From: Pseudomonas synxantha
GTDB lineage: Bacteria > Pseudomonadota > Gammaproteobacteria > Pseudomonadales > Pseudomonadaceae
Direction of reading: 5' to 3'
NCBI RefSeq assembly: GCF_900105675.1
Contig: NZ_LT629786.1
Location: forward strand, 4,836,001 to 4,900,000
Length of the DNA: 64,000 bases
The notes under the pieces were generated by a model. The model was given only the letters and a program-made list of their open reading frames with translations. It was not told the DNA's origin and made no database searches. The position numbers and the translations under genes were made by a program. This document shows, one piece after another, positions 1 to 10,256 of the stretch (its first letter is position 1; each line of letters starts with the position of its first letter).

Positions 1-1346
1 ATGAACGCAAGGCCCTGTATTGGTACGACCCCATGTACCCGCAGCAAAAGTTCGATAAACCGGGTAAGTCCCCCTTCATGGACATGCAACTGATCCCCCA
101 GTACGCCGACGTCGTCGGGGATCGTGCGACCGTCAGTATCGATCCGAGTCTGACCCAAAATCTCGGTCTGCGTATTGCGACTGTCACGCGTGGAAACTTT
201 GAGTCCAGCCTCGACGTGACAGGTGTCTTGGCGTTCAACGAACGGGATGTCGCCGTGATTCAGGCACGCACCGCAGGCTTTGTAGAACGGGTCTATGCCC
301 ATGCTCCAGGCGATGTGCTCAAAGCCAATGCGCCGTTGGCGGATATTCTGGTGCCAGAGTGGGCCGCCGCCCAGACAGAGTTCCTTGCACTCAAGCGCAA
401 CGGTGATGCCGACCTGTTGGCTGCGGCCCGCCAGCGACTGCGGCTCACTGGGATGCCGGCAACACTGATTACCCAGGTAGAGCGTGGCGGTAAGGTTCAA
501 CCTTACCTGACGCTCACCAGCCCCATCGGTGGTGTGCTGCAAGAATTGAATGTTCGTACGGGGATGACCGTGGCGACTGGCGACACTCTGGCGCGCGTCA
601 ATGGCTTGAGCAGTGTCTGGCTAGCCGTGGCTGTTCCAGAATCGGACTCCGCAGCTATCACCGTGGGACAGCCAGTCGAAACGCGTCTGCCAGCTTTCCC
701 TGGGACAATGCTCAATGGCAAGGTCAGCGCGATTTTGCCCGAGACCAATCCGGACAGTCGCACGCTTCGCGTGCGGGTGGAACTACCCAATTCGGACGGG
801 CGCCTCAGACCGGGTTTGACGGCGCACGTACGCCTAAACAGCTCAACCGGGCAAAGTGTCTTGTGGGTGCCGAGCGAGGCGGTCATTCGCACTGGCCGAC
901 GTGCTCTGGTGATGCTCGCCGAAGACGCTGGCCGCTACCGTCCGGTTGAAGTGCAACTCGGCCAGGAAAGCGATGGCAAGACGGCGATAGTGAAAGGTCT
1001 GGAAGAAGGCCAGAAGGTGGTGACCTCTGGCCAGTTCCTGCTCGACTCGGAGGCCAGTCTCAAGGGCATTGTTGCAAGCTCGGAGAAAGAGTCTCCGCCC
1101 AGTGAAGCAGCCTCCAGTTTTCATGAGGCGGATGGGCAGATCGTTGAGATCAACGACAAAGAAGTCACGCTCGCCCATGGCCCCTTCAAGACGCTGGGCA
1201 TGCCTGGCATGACGATGACGTTCCCTCTCGCCAGTCCGGCGCTGATGCAGGGCCTCAAGGCTGGTGACAAGGTTCGGGTCGCGGTGAGCCAGACCGATGA
1301 TGGCTTGCGTGTCCAGCGCCTGAGTAAATCGGGGAGCCAGCCATGA
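1..1346 (+). CDS. cusB: CusB/SilB-type RND periplasmic adaptor (5' truncated)
   Basis: Membrane-fusion subunit of a copper/silver CusCBA-type efflux pump, linking the inner-membrane pump to the outer-membrane channel. The frame is open from base 3, so the start codon and signal peptide lie outside the window. The visible N-terminus (YWYDPMYP...GKSPFMDM) is the heavy-metal-binding domain typical of CusB-like adaptors. Barrel-sandwich and beta-barrel regions follow. The last 70 or so residues form a fused CusF-like domain with the methionine-rich motif [10 protein letters not shown]. It overlaps cusA by ATGA, showing translational coupling. The metal is inferred from the CusF domain and the CusA-type pump next door. 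Confidence 0.93.
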   Translation, partial: ERKALYWYDPMYPQQKFDKPGKSPFMDMQLIPQYADVVGDRATVSIDPSLTQNLGLRIATVTRGNFESSLDVTGVLAFNERDVAVIQARTAGFVERVYAHAPGDVLKANAPLADILVPEWAAAQTEFLALKRNGDADLLAAARQRLRLTGMPATLITQVERGGKVQPYLTLTSPIGGVLQELNVRTGMTVATGDTLARVNGLSSVWLAVAVPESDSAAITVGQPVETRLPAFPGTMLNGKVSAILPETNPDSRTLRVRVELPNSDGRLRPGLTAHVRLNSSTGQSVLWVPSEAVIRTGRRALVMLAEDAGRYRPVEVQLGQESDGKTAIVKGLEEGQKVVTSGQFLLDSEASLKGIVASSEKESPPSEAASSFHEADGQIVEINDKEVTLAHGPFKTLGMPGMTMTFPLASPALMQGLKAGDKVRVAVSQTDDGLRVQRLSKSGSQP

Positions 1347-4300
1347 TTGCAGCTCTCATTCGTTGGTCGGTGGCCAACCGATTCCTGGTGCTACTGGCGA
1401 CACTGTTCGTCACGGCTTGGGGTATTTGGTCGGTGCAGAGCACGCCCATCGATGCGTTGCCGGATCTCTCCGATGTTCAGGTGATCATCCGCACTCCTTA
1501 TCCAGGACAAGCGCCGCAGATTGTCGAGAATCAGGTGACCTATCCGTTGGCCACCACCATGCTCTCAGTACCAGGGGCCAAGACCGTGCGTGGTTATTCC
1601 TTTTTTGGGGATAGCTTCGTTTACGTGCTGTTCGAAGACGGCACTGACTTGTACTGGGCCCGCTCGCGGGTGTTGGAATACCTGAGCCAAATACAAAGCC
1701 GGTTGCCGGCCAGCGCCAAACCGGCGTTGGGGCCGGATGCGACAGGGGTGGGTTGGATCTATCAGTACGCACTGGTGGATCGCAGTGGCGGTCACGATTT
1801 AGCCCAGCTTCGAGCACTTCAGGACTGGTTCCTCAAGTTCGAACTCAAGACTCTGCCCAACGTTGCAGAAGTCGCTACGGTGGGAGGCATGGTCAAGCAA
1901 TACCAGGTGCAGCTTGATCCGCTCAAACTGGCCAGCCTTGGTATCACCCAGACTGAGGTGACCGACGCTATCGGCAAGGCCAATCAGGAAACGGGTGGTG
2001 CAGTGCTGGAGATGGCGGAGACCGAGTTCATTGTGCGGGCTTCCGGCTACCTGAAGACGCTCAATGACTTTCGGGCGATCCCGCTGAAGCTGGGCTCGAA
2101 CGGTGTGCCGGTGACTCTTGGTGATGTCGCCACGATCCAACTGGGGCCGGAAATGCGGCGTGGCATCACCGAACTCGACGGTGAGGGGGAGACTGTCGGC
2201 GGCGTGGTTATTTTGCGCAGCGGCAAGAATGCTCGCGAGACCATTGCTGCGGTCAAGAGCAAACTCGACGAGCTGAAAAGCAGTTTGCCGGCTGGGGTTG
2301 AAATCGTCACCACCTACGACCGAAGCAAGCTGATCGACCGCGCTGTGGAAAATCTCAGCCACAAGCTTATCGAAGAGTTCATCGTTGTCGCGTTGGTTTG
2401 TGGGATCTTCCTCTGGCACTTACGCTCGTCGCTGGTGGCGATCATCTCCCTGCCGGTTGGTGTGTTGATTGCCTTCATCGTCATGCGTTACCAAGGCATC
2501 AACGCCAATATCATGTCTTTGGGCGGGATTGCCATCGCCATCGGCGCGATGGTCGATGCCGCCGTGGTGATGATTGAGAACGCCCACAAGAAGGTTGAGG
2601 CCTGGCACGTGGCCAATCCTGGGGAGGAACTGAAGGGTGAGCATCATTGGCACGTAATGACTGAAGCGGCAGCGGAGGTAGGCCCTGCATTGTTCTTCTG
2701 TTTGTTGATCATCACCCTGTCGTTCATCCCGGTATTTACCCTGGAAGCACAGGAAGGGCGTTTGTTCGGCCCACTGGCTTTCACCAAGACCTACGCCATG
2801 GCCGCAGCGGCGGGATTGTCAGTGACCTTGGTGCCAGTGCTGATGGGCTACTGGATTCGAGGACGAATCCCCAGTGAGCAACAGAACCCGTTGAACCGGT
2901 GGTTGATTCGGATCTATCAGCCAGCCCTGGACGCAGTCTTGCGTCGACCAAAGATCACGCTGCTGGTGGCGCTATTGGTTTTCGTCAGTGCGCTATGGCC
3001 AATGTCGCGCTTGGGTGGAGAATTTCTTCCGCCGTTGGATGAGGGCGACCTGCTCTATATGCCTTCTGCTCTGCCGGGATTGTCGGCGCAGAAAGCGGTG
3101 CAATTGCTGCAACAGACCGACCGCCTGATCAAGACCGTTCCAGAGGTGGAACACGTCTTTGGTAAAGCAGGCCGTGCCGAAACCGCTACCGATCCGGCAC
3201 CGCTGGAGATGTTCGAAACCACCATTCAATTCAAACCGCACGAGCAATGGCGCCAAGGCATGACCCAGGAAAAATTGGTGGAAGAACTGGATCGTGTGGT
3301 ACGAGTCCCTGGACTAACCAATATCTGGATACCGCCAATACGAAACCGAATCGACATGCTGGCGACAGGTATAAAGAGCCCAATTGGAGTGAAAGTTGCC
3401 GGCACCAACCTGACGGAGATCGATGCCGCGACTCAGGCAGTCGAGCGAGTGGCCAAGGGCGTGCCCGGTGTCAGCTCGGCTCTGGCCGAGCGACTGACCG
3501 GTGGGCGCTACATTGACGTGGATATCGACCGCAAGGCCGCTGCTCGTTACGGGCTGAATATCGCCGATGTGCAGTCCATCGTGGCAGGTGCCATCGGTGG
3601 TGAAAACGTCGGCGAGACCATTGAAGGTCTCGCACGTTTCCCGATCAACGTACGTTACCCACGGGAGTGGCGCGACTCGCTCGGCGCCCTGGAGCAATTG
3701 CCGATCTATACCCCGCTGGGGAGCCAGATCACCCTTGGCACGGTGGCGAAGGTCAAGGTCAGCGACGGCCCACCGATGCTCAAGAGCGAGAACGCACGAC
3801 CTTCAGGCTGGGTGTACATCGATGTGCGTGGTCGGGATATTGCCTCGGTGGTTGCCGATCTGCGCCGGGTCGTCAGTGAGCAGGTCAAGTTGCAGCCAGG
3901 CATGAGCCTCAGTTACTCCGGACAGTTCGAGTTTCTCGAAAGGGCCAACGCACGTCTCAAACTGGTGGTGCCTGCCACGCTGCTGATCATCTTCGTGTTG
4001 CTCTACCTGACTTTTGCCCGATTCGACGAGGCCTTGCTGATCATGGCCACTCTGCCGTTCGCACTGACTGGCGGGGCATGGTTCCTCTATCTGCTGGGCT
4101 TCAACCTGTCAGTCGCCACCGGGGTCGGTTTTATCGCCTTGGCCGGGGTTTCTGCCGAGTTCGGCGTGATTATGTTGCTCTACCTGAAAAACGCCTGGGC
4201 CGAGCGTGAAGACCTCGGCGACAGCACTGAGCGTGGGCTGGTGGCGGCGATTCGTGAAGGCGCTGTGCAGCGCGTTCGCCCCAAGGCCATGACCGTGGCC

Positions 4301-4471
4301 GTGATCATTGCCGGTCTGTTACCCATCCTGTTGGGCAGCGGCACCGGCAGCGAAGTGATGAGCCGCATCGCCGCGCCCATGGTTGGCGGTATGGTCACGG
4401 CACCCTTGCTTTCCCTGTTTGTCATTCCGGCAGCGTATCGCCTGATGCGTCGCCGTCAACTCCAAGTTTAA
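1343..4471 (+). CDS. cusA: CusA/SilA-type heavy-metal RND efflux permease
   Basis: Inner-membrane proton-driven RND pump (1042 aa, full length for the HME-RND family) that would expel Cu(I)/Ag(I) through CusB and an outer-membrane channel. An N-terminal membrane helix precedes the first large periplasmic loop. The TM4 region reads [20 protein letters not shown], which matches the monovalent-metal CusA subgroup better than the divalent CzcA subgroup. The C-terminal transmembrane block (about residues 870-1035) is intact. The start overlaps the cusB stop. No cusC is visible; it presumably lies upstream of the window. Confidence 0.95.
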   Translation: MIAALIRWSVANRFLVLLATLFVTAWGIWSVQSTPIDALPDLSDVQVIIRTPYPGQAPQIVENQVTYPLATTMLSVPGAKTVRGYSFFGDSFVYVLFEDGTDLYWARSRVLEYLSQIQSRLPASAKPALGPDATGVGWIYQYALVDRSGGHDLAQLRALQDWFLKFELKTLPNVAEVATVGGMVKQYQVQLDPLKLASLGITQTEVTDAIGKANQETGGAVLEMAETEFIVRASGYLKTLNDFRAIPLKLGSNGVPVTLGDVATIQLGPEMRRGITELDGEGETVGGVVILRSGKNARETIAAVKSKLDELKSSLPAGVEIVTTYDRSKLIDRAVENLSHKLIEEFIVVALVCGIFLWHLRSSLVAIISLPVGVLIAFIVMRYQGINANIMSLGGIAIAIGAMVDAAVVMIENAHKKVEAWHVANPGEELKGEHHWHVMTEAAAEVGPALFFCLLIITLSFIPVFTLEAQEGRLFGPLAFTKTYAMAAAAGLSVTLVPVLMGYWIRGRIPSEQQNPLNRWLIRIYQPALDAVLRRPKITLLVALLVFVSALWPMSRLGGEFLPPLDEGDLLYMPSALPGLSAQKAVQLLQQTDRLIKTVPEVEHVFGKAGRAETATDPAPLEMFETTIQFKPHEQWRQGMTQEKLVEELDRVVRVPGLTNIWIPPIRNRIDMLATGIKSPIGVKVAGTNLTEIDAATQAVERVAKGVPGVSSALAERLTGGRYIDVDIDRKAAARYGLNIADVQSIVAGAIGGENVGETIEGLARFPINVRYPREWRDSLGALEQLPIYTPLGSQITLGTVAKVKVSDGPPMLKSENARPSGWVYIDVRGRDIASVVADLRRVVSEQVKLQPGMSLSYSGQFEFLERANARLKLVVPATLLIIFVLLYLTFARFDEALLIMATLPFALTGGAWFLYLLGFNLSVATGVGFIALAGVSAEFGVIMLLYLKNAWAEREDLGDSTERGLVAAIREGAVQRVRPKAMTVAVIIAGLLPILLGSGTGSEVMSRIAAPMVGGMVTAPLLSLFVIPAAYRLMRRRQLQV

Positions 4472-4497
4472 CCCAATCCCCCTCAAGGAAAAGTCGT

Positions 4498-4860
4498 ATG
4501 AAACTGACCCTGATTGCAGCTGCTAGCATCGTAGTTACGCTGTCTTTTTCTGCCCTGGCAGAGGACATGCCGGGCATGAAAATGGACGATATGGAAGGCA
4601 TGGAAATGAAGCAGGAATCGAAGCAGGAATCGAAGCAAACGCCTGTCGCCAGCGCCGAGGGCACGATCAAGGCTATCGATCCCGCAAAACATACGGTGAC
4701 CCTAGCTCACGGCGCCGTTCCAGCGGTGCAATGGCCGCCGATGACCATGGCCTTTTCCGTGGCCGAGGATCAGTTGGCAGGGCTGTCGGTTGGAGACCGT
4801 GTATCGTTTTCTTTTCGACTAGAGGGTGGAAAAGCAACGATTGTCTCCATCAAAAAGTGA
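4498..4860 (+). CDS. cusF: CusF-like periplasmic copper-binding protein
   Basis: Periplasmic metallochaperone of 120 aa that would hand Cu(I)/Ag(I) to the Cus pump. It has a signal peptide (MKLTLIAAASIVVTLSFSAL) and a mature N-terminus rich in Met, Asp and Gln with MPGMKM. The CusF barrel follows, with its metal-binding histidine and WPPMTMAF motif (Trp plus two Met). SD AAGGA lies before the ATG, 26 bp after cusA, so it is the third gene of the operon. A QESKQESK stretch is a small local duplication. Confidence 0.93.
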   Translation: MKLTLIAAASIVVTLSFSALAEDMPGMKMDDMEGMEMKQESKQESKQTPVASAEGTIKAIDPAKHTVTLAHGAVPAVQWPPMTMAFSVAEDQLAGLSVGDRVSFSFRLEGGKATIVSIKK

Positions 4861-4870
4861 TGTTTCAGTA

Positions 4871-4898
4871 GCCGGCACGTATTGTCGTGCCGGTTTTT
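4871..4898 (+). terminator. Rho-independent terminator after cusF
   Basis: Perfect 8-bp stem CCGGCACG/CGTGCCGG with a 6-nt loop, followed directly by TTTTT. It lies 11 bases after the cusF stop and would end the cus operon transcript. Confidence 0.85.
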
Positions 4899-5060
4899 AC
4901 CACCTACCTTCACAACAATCAGCACTTCGGCTACGGGTGAGAATGACTGCTTCTCGCCGATATTGTTGAAAAAGTGGCGTTGTCACGGTGGCATCGTCTT
5001 CTCAATCAGATCGACTGACGTTACTTGAGGCAACCAGTCAGCGATTGAGGACGGTAACAT

Positions 5061-5579
5061 TCATGGGGTGTCGCATTTCGGCTCCACGGTGAAGGTCCGC
5101 GAGGCATCAACCGCTCCAATACGCGCTAAGGTACTGCGCCCAATCAGCACGGGATAATTCATCTTGCCCCGATCCTTCAGCGAGAACTCCTCATCGTACA
5201 TACGAGATCCGATGCATATTTTCATCATCACAACCGGACGCTGCTCCGCGCCGCCGGCGCCACGCACTTTTACGTTGCGGACGACTTTGCGCTCAAAGGA
5301 TGAATTGGTCATCTTGCCAGTCATGCTGTCTTTGACTTCCACGTTAAAGCGGACCCACCTCTGGTTGTCCTTTTCAAACCGTTCCAAATCCTTCGCATCC
5401 ATGGACGAGGTCAAAGCTCCGGTATCGAGCTTGATTTTCACCGAGATGTTTTCTGGTTGAATCTGCCCTTCCTCCACCCACCCAAATACCTTGGGCGGTG
5501 ACTTCGTCTCGGCAAATCCGGGCGTCATCGCCAAAGCAATAGTCATCGCAATCAACCATCTTGTCGTTCGATACTGCAT
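5061..5579 (-). CDS. Exported retropepsin-like protein (RimB/DUF-type 'ATP-dependent zinc protease' family)
   Basis: A 172-aa protein starting at MQYRTTRW, chosen because AGAGG precedes this ATG and a signal peptide follows; the open frame extends further upstream without support. The core has the aspartyl-protease-like motif KLDTGALTSS and a later VLIGRSTL, as in the PF05618 family often misnamed ATP-dependent zinc protease. It is probably periplasmic. It reads against the cus operon and lies beside metal-resistance genes, but its substrate is unknown. The family call is fairly secure, the role is not. Confidence 0.8.
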   Translation of the reverse strand: MQYRTTRWLIAMTIALAMTPGFAETKSPPKVFGWVEEGQIQPENISVKIKLDTGALTSSMDAKDLERFEKDNQRWVRFNVEVKDSMTGKMTNSSFERKVVRNVKVRGAGGAEQRPVVMMKICIGSRMYDEEFSLKDRGKMNYPVLIGRSTLARIGAVDASRTFTVEPKCDTP

Positions 5580-5665
5580 AAGGGAAACCTCTTTTATGGG
5601 TTGAGAGAGTTGTTTCTTGTGCTGTAGGGGGCTTAGGTTGTCTGCTGCTCCGTCAATGACGAGCC

Positions 5666-5935
5666 CTAAACATCCTCGTAGCTGCGGCTGTTCGCCCATT
5701 CCAACTCATGCTGCACCTCCAGGTGGAAGGCCTCATAGAGCAACCAGGCCTTCTGACAGTTCTGCTCCAGAAGTCTCTCTGCCTCAGCGCTGATGCCCGA
5801 CTGCTCGCGCAGTGCCATCAACTTTAGGTAGGCAGCATAAGCAGCATCTCGACTCTGGACGGCATGCCCTTCGGCAATATTGCGGTTTAAACCCGCCATT
5901 AGCTGCTCTATCTCAACCGTGTAATCATCAGTCAT
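5666..5935 (-). CDS. Small hypothetical helical protein in metal cluster
   Basis: 89 aa, starting MTDDYTVEIEQL, predicted mostly helical and soluble, with no signal peptide or membrane segment. It sits 60 bp downstream of the CDF transporter gene on the same strand and may be the second gene of that CadR-controlled transcript. No strong SD is visible. Not recognised as a named family; short helical proteins of this kind often accompany czc/cad genes in pseudomonads. Confidence 0.6.
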   Translation of the reverse strand: MTDDYTVEIEQLMAGLNRNIAEGHAVQSRDAAYAAYLKLMALREQSGISAEAERLLEQNCQKAWLLYEAFHLEVQHELEWANSRSYEDV

Positions 5936-5995
5936 AAGTTACGAGTCTCTGGTTGGGGAACGGCGTGAAGCAGCAGCCAGCAAATGCCCCCTTGA

Positions 5996-6889
5996 TCACG
6001 CTTTCAAGGCCAGGATTCGGCGTGCCCCATTCAAGACAATGAGGCCCACAACGGTACCAATCACCAAATCTGGATAGGCAGAACCTGTCCACGCGACCAG
6101 CACGCCGGCAACGATAACGCCAAGATTCGCGAGCACGTCGTTGGCTGAAAAAATCCAGCTTGCTTTCATGTGTGCACCGCCTTCGCGATGACCATAGATC
6201 ATCAAGAGACAACTGACGTTGGCAACCAGTGCGACTGCGCCAATCCCCATCATCAACATCGACTCAGGTTCGCTGCCGTAGAGAAAGCGTCTCGCCACTT
6301 CAACGAGTACACCCAGGGCCAACACGATCTGAAAGAAACCTGCCAGGTGCGCAGCGCGCACCTGCAGCCGTGCACTCCGGCCGACTGCGTAAAGAGCCAA
6401 GCCATACACGGCAGCATCAGCAAACATGTCCAGTGAGTCGGCCACTAGGCCAGCCGACTGGGCGATCAACCCTGCGCCCATCTCGATGGCAAACATCGCG
6501 GCATTGATACCGAGTAGGATTTTGAGCGTGCTTGCCTCCTTGGCAGTAGTCAGCTCTTCGGTGGCACTATTGGCCGAGGCTGCTTCCTGACTGGCCGGTT
6601 CAGTCCCCAGTAACGTTGCGCCCAGGCCAAGTGACTCCAGCTTTGTAGTGATCAGATCAACGGGCCCGTAATGGAAAGCGCGTACCTGCCTGCTCGCCAA
6701 ATCAAAGGACAATGAATGGAGCTCAGGCAAGTCATTTAATGCGAGCCGAATCATCCGTTCTTCTGATGGACAATCCATTTTTGGCACCAAAAAACTGCTA
6801 ACCCATGTTCCATCATTCGACGACGTGGATGCCGCTTCGGTGGTTGTTTCCGCGGGGCCACAACCACAGGATTTATCACAGGCGCTCAT
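5996..6889 (-). CDS. CDF-type cation efflux transporter with N-terminal metal-binding domain
   Basis: 297 aa. The N-terminus has Cys-rich SACDKSCGCG and an HMA-like segment with MDCPSEE, the same single-Cys motif seen in the neighbouring CadA. A cation diffusion facilitator core with about six membrane helices follows. The metal site reads DSLDMFAD in TM2 and NDVLAN in TM5, so one expected His/Asp is replaced by Asn relative to classic HDxxD transporters, suggesting altered metal preference. SD AGGAAAAG precedes ATG 6889. Transcribed divergently from cadR across a MerR-type operator, so probably induced by Cd/Zn/Pb. Confidence 0.88.
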   Translation of the reverse strand: MSACDKSCGCGPAETTTEAASTSSNDGTWVSSFLVPKMDCPSEERMIRLALNDLPELHSLSFDLASRQVRAFHYGPVDLITTKLESLGLGATLLGTEPASQEAASANSATEELTTAKEASTLKILLGINAAMFAIEMGAGLIAQSAGLVADSLDMFADAAVYGLALYAVGRSARLQVRAAHLAGFFQIVLALGVLVEVARRFLYGSEPESMLMMGIGAVALVANVSCLLMIYGHREGGAHMKASWIFSANDVLANLGVIVAGVLVAWTGSAYPDLVIGTVVGLIVLNGARRILALKA

Positions 6890-6930
6890 GATCCACTTTT
6901 CCTATTGGTTTCCACTCTGGTTATTGAAAA

Positions 6931-6953
6931 CTATATAGTAGGTATAGGGTCAA
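6931..6953 (-). promoter_or_regulatory. CadR-type operator/promoter for the CDF gene
   Basis: On the minus strand TTGACC is followed by an overstretched (about 19-bp) spacer containing an imperfect dyad (CCTATACC...TATATAG), the layout that MerR-family regulators untwist. It lies between the divergent CDF gene and cadR. Confidence 0.75.
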
Positions 6954-6989
6954 GCGTAGATATACTGGATTTTTATCGAGGAGCCATTG

Positions 6990-7397
6990 ATGCGCATCGG
7001 TCAACTAGCACAGCTGACAGGAGCGGATATTCAGACCATTCGTTTCTATGAGCGCGAACGTCTGCTTCCACTGCCAAATCGTCAGGCCAATGGCTACCGC
7101 GCCTATGAAGCGGAACATGTGGAGAGACTCCTGTTCATCCGTCGCTGCCGGTCGTTCGGTATGTCGTTGGAGGAAATCGCTGTTTTGCAGAGCTTTCAAG
7201 CACAGCCGCAGCAACCTTGCGCGGCGGTGAATGCGCTGCTTGATAGTCATATTGCTCAGGTCAGAACCCAAATCACGTCCTTGCAAGTTCTGGAAGAGCA
7301 ATTGGTGAGATTGCGCCGCTGCTGCGATAACGAACGACAAAGCTTGGACTGCGGAATACTTTCGGGCTTGGTGGAGGGCGGTTCAACACACTCCTGA
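6990..7397 (+). CDS. cadR: CadR, MerR-family Cd/Pb/Zn-responsive regulator
   Basis: 135 aa. The N-terminal winged helix starts MRIGQLAQLTG with the MerR motif IRFYERERLLP. A long dimerisation helix follows, and the metal site has Cys in PCAAVNALLD and CC/C in RRCCDNERQSLDCG. The start at 6990 was chosen over an adjacent TTG at 6987 because GAGGAG precedes it. It should bind the two operator dyads at 6931-6953 and 7436-7463, controlling the CDF gene and cadA. Confidence 0.93.
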   Translation: MRIGQLAQLTGADIQTIRFYERERLLPLPNRQANGYRAYEAEHVERLLFIRRCRSFGMSLEEIAVLQSFQAQPQQPCAAVNALLDSHIAQVRTQITSLQVLEEQLVRLRRCCDNERQSLDCGILSGLVEGGSTHS

Positions 7398-7435
7398 TGC
7401 ACGCGCCCCTTCGTTTTTGCTCAAAAATTTAGTTC

Positions 7436-7463
7436 TTGACCATATAGCGACTATAGGGTGTTC
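7436..7463 (+). promoter_or_regulatory. CadR-regulated cadA promoter
   Basis: TTGACC (7436-7441) is followed by the dyad ATATAG-CGA-CTATAGGGT and then a weak -10. The long spacer with a centred dyad matches known CadR/MerR-controlled promoters. It lies 30-55 bp before the cadA ATG. Confidence 0.82.
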
Positions 7464-7491
7464 ACTGCGCAACAACAGAGGAGACGCCTTA

Positions 7492-9903
7492 ATGGCTAAT
7501 TGTTGCGATGACACCCCGAAAAAAAGCTTATGCGGCAACCCTGCGGAGACAAGCTGCAGTGCAACGGCTTGCGCGGCACCGGCAGAACCGGTAGGCGAAC
7601 TGAGCAGCTTTCGCATTGAACAAATGGATTGTCCTACTGAAGAAGCGCTGATCCGCGGCAAACTGGAGAAGCTGCCCGAAGTGCAGGCGCTGCAGTTCAA
7701 TCTGCTAAACCGGACCCTCGACGTCCGTCACGAGCCGCTGTCCCCGCAGGTACTTGTGGAGGCCATTGCTTCATTGGGGATGAAGGCTGAGCCATTGACC
7801 GCCGCGCAGGGCACTCGTGTGGTAATTGCGCAAATGGACTGTCCCACCGAGGAGCGACTGATCACCGACAAACTGTCCGGTATGCCGGGCATCTCGGCAC
7901 TGCGGTTCAATCTGCTGCAACGAACACTCACCATCAGCCATGAGCCGGAGGCACTGGCGCCCGCGTTGGACGCGATCCGCGCGCTCGGCTTCACTCCCCA
8001 GCTTGCGGCCGAAACCAAATCCTCGACCAAACCGCATCCACCGACCAATGCTTACTGGTGGCGGCTAGGGCTGTCCGGGGCCGCCGCCGCATCTGCGGAG
8101 ATCTTGCACTTCACCCAGTTGGTGCCCGAATGGGGCGTTGCGGCCATTTCTCTGGCGTCCGTGTTGCTGTGCGGGTTGGCCATCTACAAGAAAGGCTGGA
8201 TCGCCCTCAAGAACCGTAACCTCAACATCAATGCGCTGATGAGTATTGCCGTTACGGGCGCTATTCTAATTGGGCAATGGCCCGAAGCTGCCATGGTGAT
8301 GTTCCTGTTTGCGGTCGCGGAGTTGATCGAGGCCAAATCCCTCGATCGCGCTCGGAATGCTATCCGCGGCCTGATGGACCTGGCTCCGGACAAGGCGACG
8401 GTGCAGCAACCCGATGGCCGTTGGATCGAGCTGGAGGTGGCCACGGTCGCCGTCGGAAGTTTGGTTCGGGCTCGCCCCGGTGAGCGTATCGGCCTGGATG
8501 GGGAGGTGGTCAAAGGTAATTCGACGATCAACCAGGCACCCATCACCGGCGAGAGCCTGCCTGTGGAAAAGGGGCCAGGCGATACGGTGTTCGCCGGCAC
8601 CATTAACCAAGCTGGCGAATTGGAGTATCGCGTCACGGCGGAAGCCAGCCATACCACCCTGGCTCGGATCATCCACGCGGTCGAAGAGGCTCAGGGTGCC
8701 CGTGCGCCAACCCAGCGCTTCGTTGATCAGTTCGCGCGGATTTACACGCCGGCGGTGTTCCTGTTCTCGCTGGCTGTGGCTGTCGTACCGCCCATGCTGA
8801 TGAACGGGATGTGGTTCGACTGGATCTATCGTGCCCTGGTATTGTTGGTGGTGGCGTGCCCCTGCGCCCTGGTGATTTCCACCCCTGTTACCATCGTCAG
8901 CGGCCTGGCGGCCGCCGCTCGCAAAGGCATTCTGATCAAGGGCGGGGTGTACCTGGAAAGCGGCCGCAAGATCACGCACCTGGCTTTGGACAAAACCGGC
9001 ACCCTCACCCATGGCAAGCCGGTTCAGACCGACTTCCTACCCATTGGCACAGACCTGCCATCGGAATACCTCTCGGCGGCGGCGAGTCTGGCCAGTCGCT
9101 CTGACCACCCAGTGTCGCAAGCCATTGCCAACCAGGCTGCTGAGCGCTCAATACCGTTGCTGGCCGTAGAGAGCTTTGAAGCTATCGTTGGGCGCGGCGT
9201 TCGAGGTGTTATTGACGGTCATCTTTACCAGCTGGGCAACCACCGATTGCTTGAGGAGCTCGGTCTCTGTTCGACTGAATTCGAAGCGTTACTCGAACGA
9301 TTCGAGCGTCAGGGCAAAACGGTTGTCATCCTCTCCAACAAAACTCAGGTGTTGGCCCTGTTCGCCGTGGCCGATACGGTGAAGGACAGCAGCCAAGCTG
9401 CCATTGGCGAACTCCACGCACTGGGCGTGAAAACACTGATGCTGACGGGCGACAACCCCTACACCGCCGAAGCGATCGCTGCGCAGGTGGGCATCGACGA
9501 AGCCAAAGGTAACCTGTTACCGACCGACAAGCTCAGCGCCATTGAAGCCCTGATCAACAACGGAGCTACCGTGGGCATGGTCGGGGATGGCATCAACGAT
9601 GCCCCCGCACTAGCTCGTGCCGATGTCGGTTTTGCCATGGGCGCAGCGGGTACCGATACCGCGATCGAGACTGCAGATGTGGCGATCATGGACGATGACC
9701 TGCGCAAGATCCCGGCCTTCATCCGTCTATCCCGGCAAACCGCTGCGGTGCTTATGCAAAACATCGGACTGGCTCTGGGGATCAAGGCGATCTTTCTGGT
9801 AGTCACCCTGGCCGGTCACGCCACGATGTGGATGGCGGTATTCGCCGACATGGGGGTAAGTCTGTTGGTAGTCCTGAATGGATTGCGCCTGCTGCGCAAG
9901 TGA
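7492..9903 (+). CDS. cadA: CadA, P1B-type Cd/Zn/Pb-translocating ATPase
   Basis: 803 aa. The start at 7492 was chosen because GAGGAG precedes it and a Cys-rich N-terminus (MANCCDD) follows. Two tandem HMA domains (about residues 38-105 and 108-175) carry MDCPTEE with a single Cys instead of CxxC. The catalytic core has the CPC membrane motif (near residue 456), DKTGTLT phosphorylation site (near 499), and GDGINDAPAL hinge. This is the Zn/Cd/Pb export class. It is controlled by CadR just upstream and followed by a broken DUF3703 gene and lspA. Confidence 0.95.
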   Translation: MANCCDDTPKKSLCGNPAETSCSATACAAPAEPVGELSSFRIEQMDCPTEEALIRGKLEKLPEVQALQFNLLNRTLDVRHEPLSPQVLVEAIASLGMKAEPLTAAQGTRVVIAQMDCPTEERLITDKLSGMPGISALRFNLLQRTLTISHEPEALAPALDAIRALGFTPQLAAETKSSTKPHPPTNAYWWRLGLSGAAAASAEILHFTQLVPEWGVAAISLASVLLCGLAIYKKGWIALKNRNLNINALMSIAVTGAILIGQWPEAAMVMFLFAVAELIEAKSLDRARNAIRGLMDLAPDKATVQQPDGRWIELEVATVAVGSLVRARPGERIGLDGEVVKGNSTINQAPITGESLPVEKGPGDTVFAGTINQAGELEYRVTAEASHTTLARIIHAVEEAQGARAPTQRFVDQFARIYTPAVFLFSLAVAVVPPMLMNGMWFDWIYRALVLLVVACPCALVISTPVTIVSGLAAAARKGILIKGGVYLESGRKITHLALDKTGTLTHGKPVQTDFLPIGTDLPSEYLSAAASLASRSDHPVSQAIANQAAERSIPLLAVESFEAIVGRGVRGVIDGHLYQLGNHRLLEELGLCSTEFEALLERFERQGKTVVILSNKTQVLALFAVADTVKDSSQAAIGELHALGVKTLMLTGDNPYTAEAIAAQVGIDEAKGNLLPTDKLSAIEALINNGATVGMVGDGINDAPALARADVGFAMGAAGTDTAIETADVAIMDDDLRKIPAFIRLSRQTAAVLMQNIGLALGIKAIFLVVTLAGHATMWMAVFADMGVSLLVVLNGLRLLRK

Positions 9904-9910
9904 GGGCGAG

Positions 9911-10256
9911 ATGAACAGTGAACTACGTGCTGCCATCGAGATGGCCTTCCAGCAAGCCGAGCAGGCACTTGCGGCCAAGGAGCCTTGGCGCGCCTATCCC
10001 TGGTTGGAGCGCGCCCACATTCTCAGTCAGCGCCTGCAGTGCTGCACGTATGCAGCCATCGGTTGATGCTCCGGGCTGGCTGGCAACAGCGAGACTACCG
10101 GGAAATGTTTGGCCAAACCACACGGATAATGGCCGCCTTGCTGTTCAGCAAATCTGGGTACCAATCGGCAACACCAGACGGGCCAGGATCAGTGCATTCC
10201 GGTCGATGCCAGTTCCAAAGGATCTTCAACGACTACTGCAAGGTAAGCACCAGTGA
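9911..10256 (+). pseudogene. DUF3703 protein gene disrupted by two frameshifts
   Basis: The first segment (MNSELRAAIEMAFQQAEQAL..., ending LERAHILSQR) matches DUF3703 proteins found beside cadA and czc genes. The frame is then lost. The continuation HRLMLRAGWQQRDYREMFGQ is in another frame near 10030-10145, and the C-terminus IWVPIGNTRRARISAFRSMP is in a third frame ending at 10256. The original gene would have been about 115 codons. Its end overlaps the lspA GTG, preserving the operon layout. Confidence 0.8.

Noticed and set aside
503..892. Long antisense frames inside cusB, cusA and cadA
   Set aside because: Typical shadow frames of GC-rich genes; no start signals and the sense proteins are clearly homologous to known families.
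5580..5699. Extended N-terminus of the retropepsin-like protein
   Set aside because: The added residues precede a good SD and would displace the signal peptide from the N-terminus.
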